Shown here: in pieces, positions 22,025-31,940 of the stretch
Layout: each line of letters opens with the position of its first letter
Position numbering within the stretch: position 1 is the first letter of the stretch
Assembly: GCA_905178155.1 (NCBI GenBank)
Contig: CAJINV010000004.1
Span: 6,569,923-6,633,922 of the forward strand
Direction: 5' to 3'
From: Amoebophrya sp. A120
Taxonomy: Eukaryota; Sar; Dinophyceae; Syndiniales; Amoebophryaceae
Length of the DNA: 64,000 bases
Notes under the pieces: model-generated
The model's database searches: none
Told to the model about the DNA's origin: nothing
Seen by the model: only the letters and a program-made list of their open reading frames with translations
Made by a program: the position numbers and the translations under genes

Positions 22025-25000
22025 ATGGCGCGTTTTCTAGGTACGGGAACCTTCCTGTCTGATAGTGAAGCCGGCTTCATCCAGCTTCCCCGAGATACCA
22101 GACTGCGATCAACGGACGAGAACGGGAAGAATGAAACTTTTCTCACTGTGCTTTCTTCACTTATTGCGGTAGACCGCTGTAGCAACGAGCCCATACCACA
22201 TTACGAATTGCGCCACGAGGCGTCCGGGGCTGTGTGGAAGGTGCCCATCGAAGACGCTCATCAGGATTACGAGCTAGCCTTGGGTGACCGCAAGTACGAG
22301 AAAGTGATAAAGCGTTTCCCGCCGACGGCAGCGAACCGAGGTAAGGTTCGCAACAAGATGATTCGCATGATGCAGTGCCTACCCGACCACTTTATCCAGC
22401 CCAGATGGTGCGAAGGGCTCAGCCCGGAACAAATCCAAATGACGAAGCAGAAGATTGGCGACGCGGCCACTCCAGGTTTTGCTTCGCATGTGCAGGTTGC
22501 GACTAGGGGCACGGGGTCGACGACAGAATCGGTCCCGCGGCGCAATGATGCCGCGGCGTCAAGCAGCTTGAGACGAAGCGGTACTACTGCAGAGTCCGAC
22601 GGGCAAAAACAAAACCGCCAGGATAGGCCGCCGGAGAAGTTTGACGGCGGCGGAATCTTCCGGGGAATGTTCACCAGCGGGGGGATAAAGAAATCTCTTA
22701 GCAGCAACGGAGACGCGGCAAAGCAAAACAACCGCGCCACTCCTGCGGAAAAGCACAGCGTGCTCCCTCAGGAGGAGCACCCAGTTTTCCAAGACTGGCA
22801 GACGGCCGCACGTTACCTCGTGGAGCAGCGGCCAGAGATAACTCCGAAAGAAATCAAGAAGGAATTGGAGCGTGGGCCGCTACTGGAGGACAGAGAAGCG
22901 TTCGTCAAAGCTGAGGTGACGGCAAAAGCCATCAAGTTCCACCTCGCCCGCGACAGAAAGAAGACGAACTTGACCCTCGACGCACCATCCGCCGCCGGGA
23001 ACAAGGGCGCAGGTGCAGCGAGAACGAAGCGCAACGCCTCGCCGGTCATCGTAGGCAGTGCGACGCGGAAGGACAAGAAGACTCATCCGAGCGGCAATCG
23101 GTCCGGAAACTTCACTGCGTGTGGTCCGCCACCGAAGCTTGCACCGACGTTGGTGGAAGACACGACTTCGGGAAGCGGAGGGAAAAGCAAGTCTGCTGTG
23201 GCGGGTCCTGCAGCAGAAGATGCCGAAGCGCCAGCGGACGATCTCCCGGCCGGCAGTCTCGAGGGCATTCTGAAGTCTGTTGCGTACGAGGAGGCCGAAC
23301 GTTACATGTTGGTACCGACGGAAGACGACATCAAGGACGTGCTGTACGCAGGAATTGTGCTCGACGACTTCGAATTCCTGTCGGAAGCGGTGGAGCAGTG
23401 GGCCATAATGGCGTGCACCGGTTTTGCGCAGAAGAGCGGCAGCCTCCGCGACAGCATTCCAGAAGCGATCGAGCGCGCCCTGGAATTTGAGAACCACAGA
23501 GCCCTGGAAGTTCTTTTGAACTCTGACGATATCCTCGATAAGCCGCTTCCACCGAGGAGCCAGATACTTCGCGGACGCAGCACCGCCTTTCCCCAGTCCA
23601 CCATGGCGAGGAGACGCGAAATTATGGCGGCCAAGAAATGGCCCTCGGGGACGGAGTCGTACTTTCGCGGCCTTGTGCATTTGTTCCAGGGGTTGTACGT
23701 GTTCGAGCGCATCATGTGGGACAGGGACGAGAAATTTCGGGCGGAGATGAATCCCAACGCCGACGAGGAGCAGAAGCAACATATCACAAAGGCTTTCACA
23801 TTTTTCATGGACTGCGTTGAGAAGGGGCGCATGGCCGAGAGCGCTCTGCCGCGCCTGCTATCCACGCTCAGAGCCATGCGGATCTCTGACAAGGTGGAGA
23901 AGAATCTGCGGGTACTGCAGAAAAAATGCGAGAAGCTGCTTGGGATCAATGTGAACTACCCTCTGAACAACTGTTCATCACATCAGGAAGAGAAGTTAGA
24001 TTCTAATGGGATAAATCACATCGGCCAGGCTGACGGAGGTGCATCCGCAGAGGACGTCGTGATTCGGAAGCAACGCGAGAAAAATGCCCGCGAAGTTTAC
24101 GCGACGATTCTACTTGAGATTGGGGTGATGAAAAGGAAGAGCCACTGCTTCGTAGCAGCCGCGGAAATGATGCGACGTGCGGAGGACGTGGTGAAAGAGC
24201 TGCGTGGAGAAAAGGAACAAAACGCCAAAAAGCAGAGCTCCTTGAAGAACGACGACTACCTGTACCTGGGCCTCCGCGTCGATTTTGAGCTCGCGCACGT
24301 CGAAGTCGAGCTGCGGAAGTTTGCTGATGCCGAAAAACGACTGAAAAAGCTGGAGGGCGTCACCAGCGCGGACCAGGTGCTTTGCGTGCGGGGCACATCC
24401 TCGGACGTGCCCATCGCGTATCGAGAGGAGCTGCAGGTCGACGGCGCCGTTGGACGGGCGCTAACCATGCTGCGGGTGCGGATTCTGATGGAACAGGGTA
24501 GAACGGCAGCGGCGCGCGAGATGGTGCAGAAGCTGAAGCACATAGAGCACCGGATGTCCTACATAACGATCCCTGCGGATAACAATTTTCCGGAGGACGG
24601 GCTGGCCTTGATCGACACCTTCGTCCGCATGAACGACGAGCGCACGAAATTGTCCTCCTTGCGGGGCGTTTCTGCCTCCCTGCTGCAAAAGAAGCAAGGC
24701 ACACGATTTTTCGAGTGCGTGCGACAGCAGATTTTGGGAATCGACGCGCGCCGTCGCGGGGACGCAGTCGCGGCGACGAAACTTTTCGAAGGCCTGCTTC
24801 TCTTGAACGGCTGGAACCACGTTTACGTCTGGAACGTGCTGAAAGCGTTGCTCGCGCAGGAGAGTCAGGGCGTGGAGGCGGCCACGAGGAAATTGCGAGA
24901 TTTCCGAGCCACTTTTCCGTATGAGATGCGGATGCATGAGTGTGTGCCGCTCCTGCTGCTTGAGTCGGAGCTAACGGTGTGCAGCACGAGTGCTGACCGC

Positions 25001-26107
25001 GTACTGGAGCGTCTGCAGGTTTGGCTGGCTCACGGGAGGGGAGAAGTAACTGCAACACCAACTGCGACTGCAGAGCAAACCGCAGAAGCAACAACCGACG
25101 CCTCTGGCATGCGTGAGCTGGCGCTCCTGCAGGTGGTAAAGCAGAGCAAGGACGTTTTGCAGCAAGGGCGTTACCAAGCCGCGCGGGACATCCTGGAATC
25201 CCTCGCTGAGTGCCTGGATCTTCCCGAAGGCGCGTTGCTGCTCGCCTTTTTGGAACGATTCTGCCACCTGGAGGAGGCGGAGGCTAGCGCAAATCTTGGT
25301 ATCCCAGATACAACACCAGCGGAGCGCGACGAGGAGGAGTATTTTTCGCCTGATGAAGAAAGTACTCTTTCAGACGAGGAGCGACACGAAGGTGAAGGTA
25401 GCGAAAAACCACGTAGTCCGGGGGCTGGTCCAGTCTCGGGGGCAGCAGCGCAGCTTCTGCTTTTGGATTTGTACGGCACAGACGACCACAAGGACGCGGA
25501 GCTCGCGGACGAGTGGTTCACGCAGGCGACGAGGGAGCAGATCGAGGAGTATTTCATGCCCAAGTACAAGCAGCACCTGCTCGCCACCATCACTGAGTTG
25601 CAACCAACACTCGACCTACACGGACGCGCGATTCCAGCGGCCAGTACCACCGAGAGCACCTCCTGGCGCGTGCCGCAGGCTACACCTAGCAGGTCTTGGT
25701 TCGGGCGGGCGGCGGAGGAAACGAAATACGTTTGGAAGAATACGTCTGCTGATGAGAAAGATCATTCTGGTGTGAAAGAGGTTGTGCGGCTGGCGAACCA
25801 GACGCGGTATTTTGCGGCCTTCGTCACAAAGATCGAGGATCTGGAGAATCTACCTGCGTACAAGCGCGCAATCCAGGAGAAAGGATTTGTGTCGTCGCAA
25901 CACAAAGCGAATGGGGTGAAATACGATGCGCCCTTGGTGAAGGTGAAACTGCACACCGATTCGCGCCTCTACGCCACGACAATTTTCGAAAATCCAGCTC
26001 GCAAGAAGCTCATCCTCTTCGAGGGGGAGGCAAACCACGCGGGCATACAGAGGAAAAAGCAGGAGCAGCGGCGAAAGCACATTCAACTTCAGAAGGTGCA
26101 ACAGTAA
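22025..26107 (+). CDS. Intronless 1,360-aa protein, helical/TPR-like, unknown
   Basis: A single uninterrupted frame from an ATG at 22025 (MARFLGTGTF). The first ~150 residues form a globular domain (VDRCSNEPIPHYEL, then IQPRWCEGL). A Ser/Gly/Lys-rich linker follows, then a long helical region. The stretch around residues 690-860 (EVYATILLEIGVMKR, AEMMRRAEDVVKEL, FADAEKRLKKLEG) looks like TPR-type repeats. An acidic Asp/Glu-rich stretch near 1,100-1,130 precedes the C-terminal domain, and the last 40 residues are Lys/Gln-rich. No membrane segment or signal peptide. I do not recognise the family. It is notable for lacking any intron and for lying between two RING/TRAF paralogues. Confidence 0.85.
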   Translation: MARFLGTGTFLSDSEAGFIQLPRDTRLRSTDENGKNETFLTVLSSLIAVDRCSNEPIPHYELRHEASGAVWKVPIEDAHQDYELALGDRKYEKVIKRFPPTAANRGKVRNKMIRMMQCLPDHFIQPRWCEGLSPEQIQMTKQKIGDAATPGFASHVQVATRGTGSTTESVPRRNDAAASSSLRRSGTTAESDGQKQNRQDRPPEKFDGGGIFRGMFTSGGIKKSLSSNGDAAKQNNRATPAEKHSVLPQEEHPVFQDWQTAARYLVEQRPEITPKEIKKELERGPLLEDREAFVKAEVTAKAIKFHLARDRKKTNLTLDAPSAAGNKGAGAARTKRNASPVIVGSATRKDKKTHPSGNRSGNFTACGPPPKLAPTLVEDTTSGSGGKSKSAVAGPAAEDAEAPADDLPAGSLEGILKSVAYEEAERYMLVPTEDDIKDVLYAGIVLDDFEFLSEAVEQWAIMACTGFAQKSGSLRDSIPEAIERALEFENHRALEVLLNSDDILDKPLPPRSQILRGRSTAFPQSTMARRREIMAAKKWPSGTESYFRGLVHLFQGLYVFERIMWDRDEKFRAEMNPNADEEQKQHITKAFTFFMDCVEKGRMAESALPRLLSTLRAMRISDKVEKNLRVLQKKCEKLLGINVNYPLNNCSSHQEEKLDSNGINHIGQADGGASAEDVVIRKQREKNAREVYATILLEIGVMKRKSHCFVAAAEMMRRAEDVVKELRGEKEQNAKKQSSLKNDDYLYLGLRVDFELAHVEVELRKFADAEKRLKKLEGVTSADQVLCVRGTSSDVPIAYREELQVDGAVGRALTMLRVRILMEQGRTAAAREMVQKLKHIEHRMSYITIPADNNFPEDGLALIDTFVRMNDERTKLSSLRGVSASLLQKKQGTRFFECVRQQILGIDARRRGDAVAATKLFEGLLLLNGWNHVYVWNVLKALLAQESQGVEAATRKLRDFRATFPYEMRMHECVPLLLLESELTVCSTSADRVLERLQVWLAHGRGEVTATPTATAEQTAEATTDASGMRELALLQVVKQSKDVLQQGRYQAARDILESLAECLDLPEGALLLAFLERFCHLEEAEASANLGIPDTTPAERDEEEYFSPDEESTLSDEERHEGEGSEKPRSPGAGPVSGAAAQLLLLDLYGTDDHKDAELADEWFTQATREQIEEYFMPKYKQHLLATITELQPTLDLHGRAIPAASTTESTSWRVPQATPSRSWFGRAAEETKYVWKNTSADEKDHSGVKEVVRLANQTRYFAAFVTKIEDLENLPAYKRAIQEKGFVSSQHKANGVKYDAPLVKVKLHTDSRLYATTIFENPARKKLILFEGEANHAGIQRKKQEQRRKHIQLQKVQQ

Positions 26108-26688
26108 GCTTTGGAAACGAAACCTGAGGCTTGCTAATGTGTTTTTATATCCACTACCCACGAGGACGACGACACCAAACTACAGACGACAGCACATCAC
26201 AACTGAAAGCCCCATTCTAACTCCGATCTAGCGAATTTGTCTTCCTTGTTGATCCGGTTTCATCCTAAAGAACCAACGGTAAAATCACTGGCGTTGTTCG
26301 CTTGATTTTGATCACGATATGTGTTTGTGTGCGTCCTCGAAGGACCGAGGTTCGACGTTCTTGGCGAAGGCAGTTTTATTTTTGGTTTCTTATTATTTTC
26401 CGCTGAGCAATGGTCTTTTGTGATTGTATCCACCAACATGCTCGACTACGACTTCAAGCGTGTCGAGGGACAGCGAAAGTTGGTATTCTTCTCGTATACA
26501 AGAGTTTCCGATTAAGTAAAGATGTGTATACAAGAGTTTCCGATCTTCTGGTTTATATATTCGATTGTTGATATCAGGTCAGGTTTGGTATTGCTTTAGG
26601 GTTTACATTTTCCAACTGCAAGAGTTTTGCGCTTTGGCGAAAGTTGTACTAGTACATTGCCGATTATCTCTGGGAAAGAATTGAAAGC
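26108..26688. other. Intergenic with a short direct repeat
   Basis: About 580 bp. GTATACAAGAGTTTCCGAT occurs at 26494-26512 and again at 26526-26544, 32 bp apart. No gene recognised. Confidence 0.6.
26494..26544. repeat. 19-bp direct repeat
   Basis: Two exact copies of GTATACAAGAGTTTCCGAT, 32 bp from start to start, about 150 bp upstream of the second RING/TRAF gene. Function unknown. Confidence 0.8.
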
Positions 26689-28551
26689 ATGGCTCGCTTC
26701 TACGTCGAGGATATTTTGCTATCGAAGAAAGACGCGGAAAACGTGACCTGCCCCGTCTGTCTGCACGTCTGGCTTGACCCGGTGGAGACCACATGCAGTT
26801 GCCGACGGATCTTCTGTCGCTCGTGCATTGGTATGGTTTTTCGGATTCTCATCATAATTCTCGTCAGGTGTCAGCATTTACATAGTGGGCATGATCATTT
26901 TATTGGCCATCGTGACTTGTCACTCAAATGATCTTCGTTTTGCATGTTGATTTTTGTTACCGGCAAACCCAGATTCATCAACAAGCAACTGCACAGATCC
27001 GCTGCTTAAGTGCCCCGTATGTAGGGATGACTTCAGTGCACAACGACAACTCGAGAAATACAAGTCATGCGGCCGATTTGCCCTGAGCGCAAGAGACGAT
27101 CTGAAGGTAGAGATATGTTGCAGTGTTTTTGTGCAAAGTCTTAGGACAACTTACTTGGCATTTTCATCGTTGTTACCTCCAACCTCAACACTACATCATC
27201 AACACACAACAACATGCATCAGGTTCGTTGTCCCAACGCGATGCCTGCAACGAGTACTAGCAGTGCGACGGAAGAGGTTCGGACTACTGGAGCCATCGGA
27301 GTAGAGCCGGCCCTAAAGCGCATCAAGTGTGGCTGCGACGAAGCGAAGATCAACCCAGTGCGTACCCCCGGGTGCACTTGGACCGGTACCTACGGCGACT
27401 TCCTCTCGAAGCACATAGGCGAATGTCGGCACGAGGTCATTTCTTGCCCTCGCGGTTGTGGTGTGAAGTTCCAGCGCGGGCAGCTAACTGCTCACGAGGC
27501 GGTCTGCAAGAAGAACTTTGCGGAGTGTGCCATCTGCTGTGAACTTGTTAAGCCCGACCAAATGGAAGAGCATAACAATCTGTCAGCTGAGCTCCACGTC
27601 AGCATTCTGCAGGAACAGTTAGCAGCAGCTGATCCCCTGCTGAACCTCTCGAAGAGGATGCAGTCCATGGAGACCAGCATCAGCGTTCTCGCTAACAACC
27701 AGGATATATTGGAGAAGAACATCCACGGCGCATTTACCGGGCTGGGAACGCGTGTAAACGAATGCTATGGGAGGATGCAGTCTTTGGAGACCGGGATTTC
27801 TGGTCTCCAAGCCGGAATGGTGAAGCTCGTTGACGACCAGAACACATTTTGCCAGAAGATCCAGGGCGAAACTGACGGACTGGGAACGCGTGTAAACGAA
27901 TGCTGTGGGAGGATGCAGTCTTTGGAGACCGGGATTTCTGGTCTCCAAGCCGGAATGGTGAAGCTCGTTGACGACCAGAACACATTTTGCCAGAAGATCC
28001 AGTGCGAAGTTACCGGGCTGGGAGCGCGTGTAAACGAACGCTGCGAGTAGGCCGGCAGGAAAGAATCGCAAGAACAAACACGACTACTGGATGTCAATCC
28101 AGGGGTCCGCGGTTCCTGCGAATGGCCACTCTCGGTGGCAAAAGCGTACAAAACCTGTTCCGCCAAAGGGCAGTGCGTTTCCTCGCCGGGGTTTCAGGTT
28201 ATTGGGGCTGACGGACCGTGGCACCTGATGTTCTACCCCCACGGAGTAAATGAAGAAGCTGAAACGAATAATAAAGCGAGTATTTTTGTGGCGAAAAAGC
28301 ACAGTCCCGGCGACGGTCGTCGGTACAGGACTAGTGGGAGAATTGTCCTGCGTACTACATCTCAGGGGTACGGAGCTATACCGAACGATACCGTTCTCGC
28401 CGAAACAACATGGAGCGACAAGGTTTGTATGCACGCTGGACCTCTCGGCGAGTGCAATTTCGTCGACACAACGGTCCTGCGCCTGTACGACGAAGTGACA
28501 TTCGTGGTCGACATAGAATCGCTGCGGATCTGTCTGCCGAAGTACTACTGA
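26689..28551 (+). pseudogene. RING/TRAF-type paralogue interrupted by an in-frame TAG
   Basis: Exons 26689-26830, 26997-27106 and 27223 onward copy the phases and domain order of the 19802 gene: RING half (CPVCLHVWLDP, IFCRSCI, CPVCRDDF), TRAF fingers (CTWTG, HIGEC, CPRGCGVKF, CAICCEL), then a coiled coil. A TAG at 28048-28050 ends a 359-residue product. The same frame stays open beyond it to 28551 and encodes the C-terminal domain (CEWPLSVAKAY matches FFWTVDVQKAY of the paralogue). So either the gene is broken, the stop is read through or spliced out, or the product is truncated. The RING also lacks the usual Cys-x-His: TTCSCRRIFC replaces TMCQHIFC. The coiled coil is lengthened by a 138-bp tandem repeat. 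Confidence 0.75.
27739..28047 (+). repeat. 138-bp tandem repeat (46 codons) in coiled coil
   Basis: Copies start at 27739, 27877 and 28015; the third is cut short at the TAG codon. Each full unit encodes LGTRVNEC followed by GRMQSLETGISGLQAG and VKLVDDQNTFCQKIQ. The first two are nearly identical, which points to recent duplication. Confidence 0.9.
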
Positions 28552-29236
28552 AGTGGCCAAATATCACGCTTTATTCCAAAACGTGATAAGTATGAAGATT
28601 CCATCCACGACTGGGTAACATCTTTTCAACCCTTTACTGGTTAACATCATCATCGTCATCCACTTTCTATTTCCACAAGCAAAGAACCGCGAAGGAGCAA
28701 GAACGACAGTTTCCGATTTGTATTTAGCACAAAAAGTTCCGGACGATTTTAATTTTTATCAGTATCGCCGTGAGCCACGTTCGTCTCGCTCTCAGTCTGA
28801 GTCGAGACGGATTTGATTGCCGTGATCTACTGCATCGCGTCCTTGGTGGTAAATGCGACTATTGTAGGTGTCTATGTTTTGTTTTTTGTCGGTTTCTTTT
28901 TTCTTGTTGTTTTTTCCTGCAAGAAATTGTACGTAATAGACTGGCTGCAGCAGTCGCTTGCTTTTTTTTGCGAGCGGTACCGGAGTGCATTTGTTTTTTT
29001 GTGTACTTCGACCGTACACCGAGCGTGCTGCTTTTTTGTGCAGCAGGTTTTTTTTCCAGTATTTCGCTAACCGTTTCAAACGCGGTCGCACACAATCATA
29101 CTTGACAAACACACCATCACCACAGTTCCAATTTGTTTGTGCCGTGTCCGACAACTCATTCGTCGGGCTGTGCACAAAAAATATCTTCGTTCTAGTACTT
29201 CGGTAGATAGATAGCAGGTTCAAAAGTAACTTCACG
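28552..29236. other. Intergenic, T-rich
   Basis: About 685 bp. The + strand is strongly T-rich around 28870-29060. No gene or RNA recognised. Confidence 0.6.
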
Positions 29237-31213
29237 ATGTCTTCCCTCCTCGCCCAACCCCGGCTGGACCCGCAAGCCAGCCACAAGCTCGGCTTTGGCC
29301 GCAAGCACGCCACGGACTATTACGCCGACGCCGCTGGGATGCGTCCGAACTCCGCTGCGGGGAAAGACAAAAATGCCCACACGCGCAGCACCAACACTCT
29401 GCAGTCGCGGCAAATGGCGACGTTGCTACAACATCCTGATGGTCATTCTACTACTGCCACCACCGGTGGTACACGGGGCGAAAAGTTCGGCAAGAGCAAG
29501 GCCACGCAAAGTACCACTTCTACGGAAACGATGAAAACCAACGCGATCACCGACGCAGCTGTGGTCCCCACTATCTCCGCGAGAAAGTTCCTGTCCATCG
29601 ACCGTCAGCAGTGGGATCAGTGCAACCGCTTTGACGCGGAGCAGTACCGAATCAAGAAGAAAACGCCGACCATGCTGGTCTGCTCCCCTAGAACGGCCGC
29701 CAACAACGTGTCGAAAACGCTTGCGGGGATTTGTCACGGACGCGCCCCGGCGGCCTTTTCGGAGAAAACTTTGACCGCCACCCGGGCGAACAAAGTGTCC
29801 AGCCGGTTTGAAGCGCAAGTTCCGTCTCAGAAGAGCAAAGAGTCAGCGACAAATTCTACTATCGACGGCGGAGATAGGGTCCTTACAACCACCACCAACA
29901 TCGGGTACCAGACCAGTGTAAACGCGGACAAAACCTGGTACACGGAATTGAAGCAGAACGGCCAGCACGGAGATAAAATCGGATCATCAGCACATCAAGG
30001 AGGAACTACTAATACTTCCAAGTCCACCGCCGAGGTGGTGAAAAGCAAAGCTTCCATCCTGCAGAACGACAGTATCCTCACTCCGAAAATCACCCGAGCG
30101 CCGCTCGGGTTCAAGCCGCAGCCGCGAACGCAGTTGCTGCAGACCGCTCGGAGCACGACGAAAGTGTGTGCGGACGCACGAGACGTGTACCGCGGAAAAA
30201 AGTGCGACTACAGTGCGAATATAGAGGAAACGATGGTGGCGCAAATGATGGTGGATAGTGATAATAGCAGTAGCAGTAGTTGTAGCGGTAAAAAGGGTGC
30301 ATGTGTAAACCCGGTGAAGACATCATCCTGCTCCACGCCAGCGCCACCATCTTCGCACGGCACGATTCTGAAACCCGCGGGAACGTCGGTGCAGCTCGTC
30401 CGGGAACGACAGCACGATATTCTGCCGGCGGACATGAGTAGAAGCGGAGGCAGTTGTTCGAACACCCAAGCTCCAGCCGAGTACGTGCCGGAGTCGCTTT
30501 TCGGGAAACCGCCGGAGATCCATTTCTCCTCGTTGAAAACGAAGTCATCTCCGAGGACGAGTCCAGGGCAGGCCGCTCCGGTAGTCCATCTTCTAGCGGG
30601 ATCTCCTACTCCTGCGAGTAATGCGAACGGCAAATCATCTCCGCTGCTTTCCTCCTCTCCGATAAAGTCTAATTCCACCTCCCAGCAACAAAAATCACTT
30701 TCGCCGTCTCTGGACCCGAAAATAAAACAGCTGAAACTGTCGACCCGGGTGCTTTGGAGTGATAGTGAGAAGGCGGAAAATAAACCCACCGCGACAACCA
30801 CTGCTAGTACAACGCTGTGGCCGGAGTATAAAAATGTCGGAGAACAACAATATAAGAAAAGCAGGGGCGACCACAAATCAACCACCGTCTCACCAGTTTC
30901 AGGAAAGAAGGCAAACAGCCCTTCCAGTGGCGGTTTCCGACAGGCCTGTGGGTCTTTTCGGAGTCCCCGGATGGCAGAACTAGCAGGCATTCGGCAGGAC
31001 GTCGACCAGATGTTTAATAATTCTTCCGGTACTGCAGTACTAGCTGCGTCGTCGACGCCAAAACAAGCTGGTGCGGCGAGGAACAAGACGAATGCATCCT
31101 CTGGATTGAAAAGTAACAAGACTTCCACCGCCTCGCCCATCAAAATGAAGTACGGCCCGGCTCCGAACAGCAACGCTTTGGCGGCGAGAACCAAGCTGGC
31201 AACGCCGCACTGA
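29237..31213 (+). CDS. Ser/Thr/Lys-rich low-complexity protein, 658 aa
   Basis: One uninterrupted frame from ATG 29237 (MSSLLAQPRLDPQ) to a TGA at 31211-31213. The protein is largely disordered, with Ser/Thr/Lys runs and repeated SSP and SPxK-like motifs suggestive of phosphorylation. A short ordered stretch near residues 115-145 (ARKFLSIDRQQWDQCNRF) is followed by TMLVCSPRTAANNVSKTL. There are no membrane segments and no recognised domain. It could be a nuclear or cytoskeletal regulatory protein, but nothing proves that. No introns. The long frame and consistent codon composition support a real gene. Confidence 0.7.
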   Translation: MSSLLAQPRLDPQASHKLGFGRKHATDYYADAAGMRPNSAAGKDKNAHTRSTNTLQSRQMATLLQHPDGHSTTATTGGTRGEKFGKSKATQSTTSTETMKTNAITDAAVVPTISARKFLSIDRQQWDQCNRFDAEQYRIKKKTPTMLVCSPRTAANNVSKTLAGICHGRAPAAFSEKTLTATRANKVSSRFEAQVPSQKSKESATNSTIDGGDRVLTTTTNIGYQTSVNADKTWYTELKQNGQHGDKIGSSAHQGGTTNTSKSTAEVVKSKASILQNDSILTPKITRAPLGFKPQPRTQLLQTARSTTKVCADARDVYRGKKCDYSANIEETMVAQMMVDSDNSSSSSCSGKKGACVNPVKTSSCSTPAPPSSHGTILKPAGTSVQLVRERQHDILPADMSRSGGSCSNTQAPAEYVPESLFGKPPEIHFSSLKTKSSPRTSPGQAAPVVHLLAGSPTPASNANGKSSPLLSSSPIKSNSTSQQQKSLSPSLDPKIKQLKLSTRVLWSDSEKAENKPTATTTASTTLWPEYKNVGEQQYKKSRGDHKSTTVSPVSGKKANSPSSGGFRQACGSFRSPRMAELAGIRQDVDQMFNNSSGTAVLAASSTPKQAGAARNKTNASSGLKSNKTSTASPIKMKYGPAPNSNALAARTKLATPH

Positions 31214-31940
31214 GAAGCGTGGTGCATCGTACAACTCAAAATAAGCAAAGTTTTGTTTCTTTCACCTCGTGTGCCATTCGCGCAATTGATTTTTCAAGTC
31301 AAGTATTTGTTTTAGTTCTGGCTCTATGTAGTCGCGTTTATTTTTTTCGTGTCACGACGGTCTTTCCCCCGTTATTTCATCAGTTTCATTTTCATAGTTT
31401 TTCAAGGTTTGGAATGAAAAAAGATAATGATAAACAACGTAGAAGCTGTATGATATTTCACAAAAGGATCATGCTATTTCTATTCTGTACAATACAAATA
31501 CGATAGCTACGATACGGTTAATTGTCATTCTCTAGCATGCTTTTAGGGTTGTGGGTGTTTGCAAGTAAAAAGCAGAAGTGATTCTGATAATCCGTTTGTT
31601 TACGACGAAGAGACTGCGTCTGGTGCGTTCTTGTCTTTGATCTGCAAAGCAGATCTGATGCTGCGGGCAGCCAAGGAGTAAGTTGGCGATCTCAACAAGA
31701 GCAGGACGAGTGCAGGCCAGAGCAATGAAAATTTGATTTTGCGGAGCGGGAATTGAAATTCACTGCTTCACGCTTCTGGAGAGAATAACTTAGTAAAAGT
31801 GAGTTGAGTCACTTCGTTCGAGGAGCGACAAGCCGCGTTTTTCCAACAAACTACTCTAAACCAACCACTACCATGACAATTGCGGGGCGAATAAAAGCCA
31901 TCGAAAATAAATCATGTTTTCGGGAAATTCCCGCTAATAA
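31214..31940. other. Intergenic, nothing recognised
   Basis: About 730 bp, A/T-rich in the first half. No gene recognised. Confidence 0.6.

Noticed and set aside
28027-28050. Alternative genetic code (TAG as sense)
   Set aside because: Other genes here end normally at TAG (for example 21370-21372, 44279-44281, 56966-56968), so TAG is a stop.
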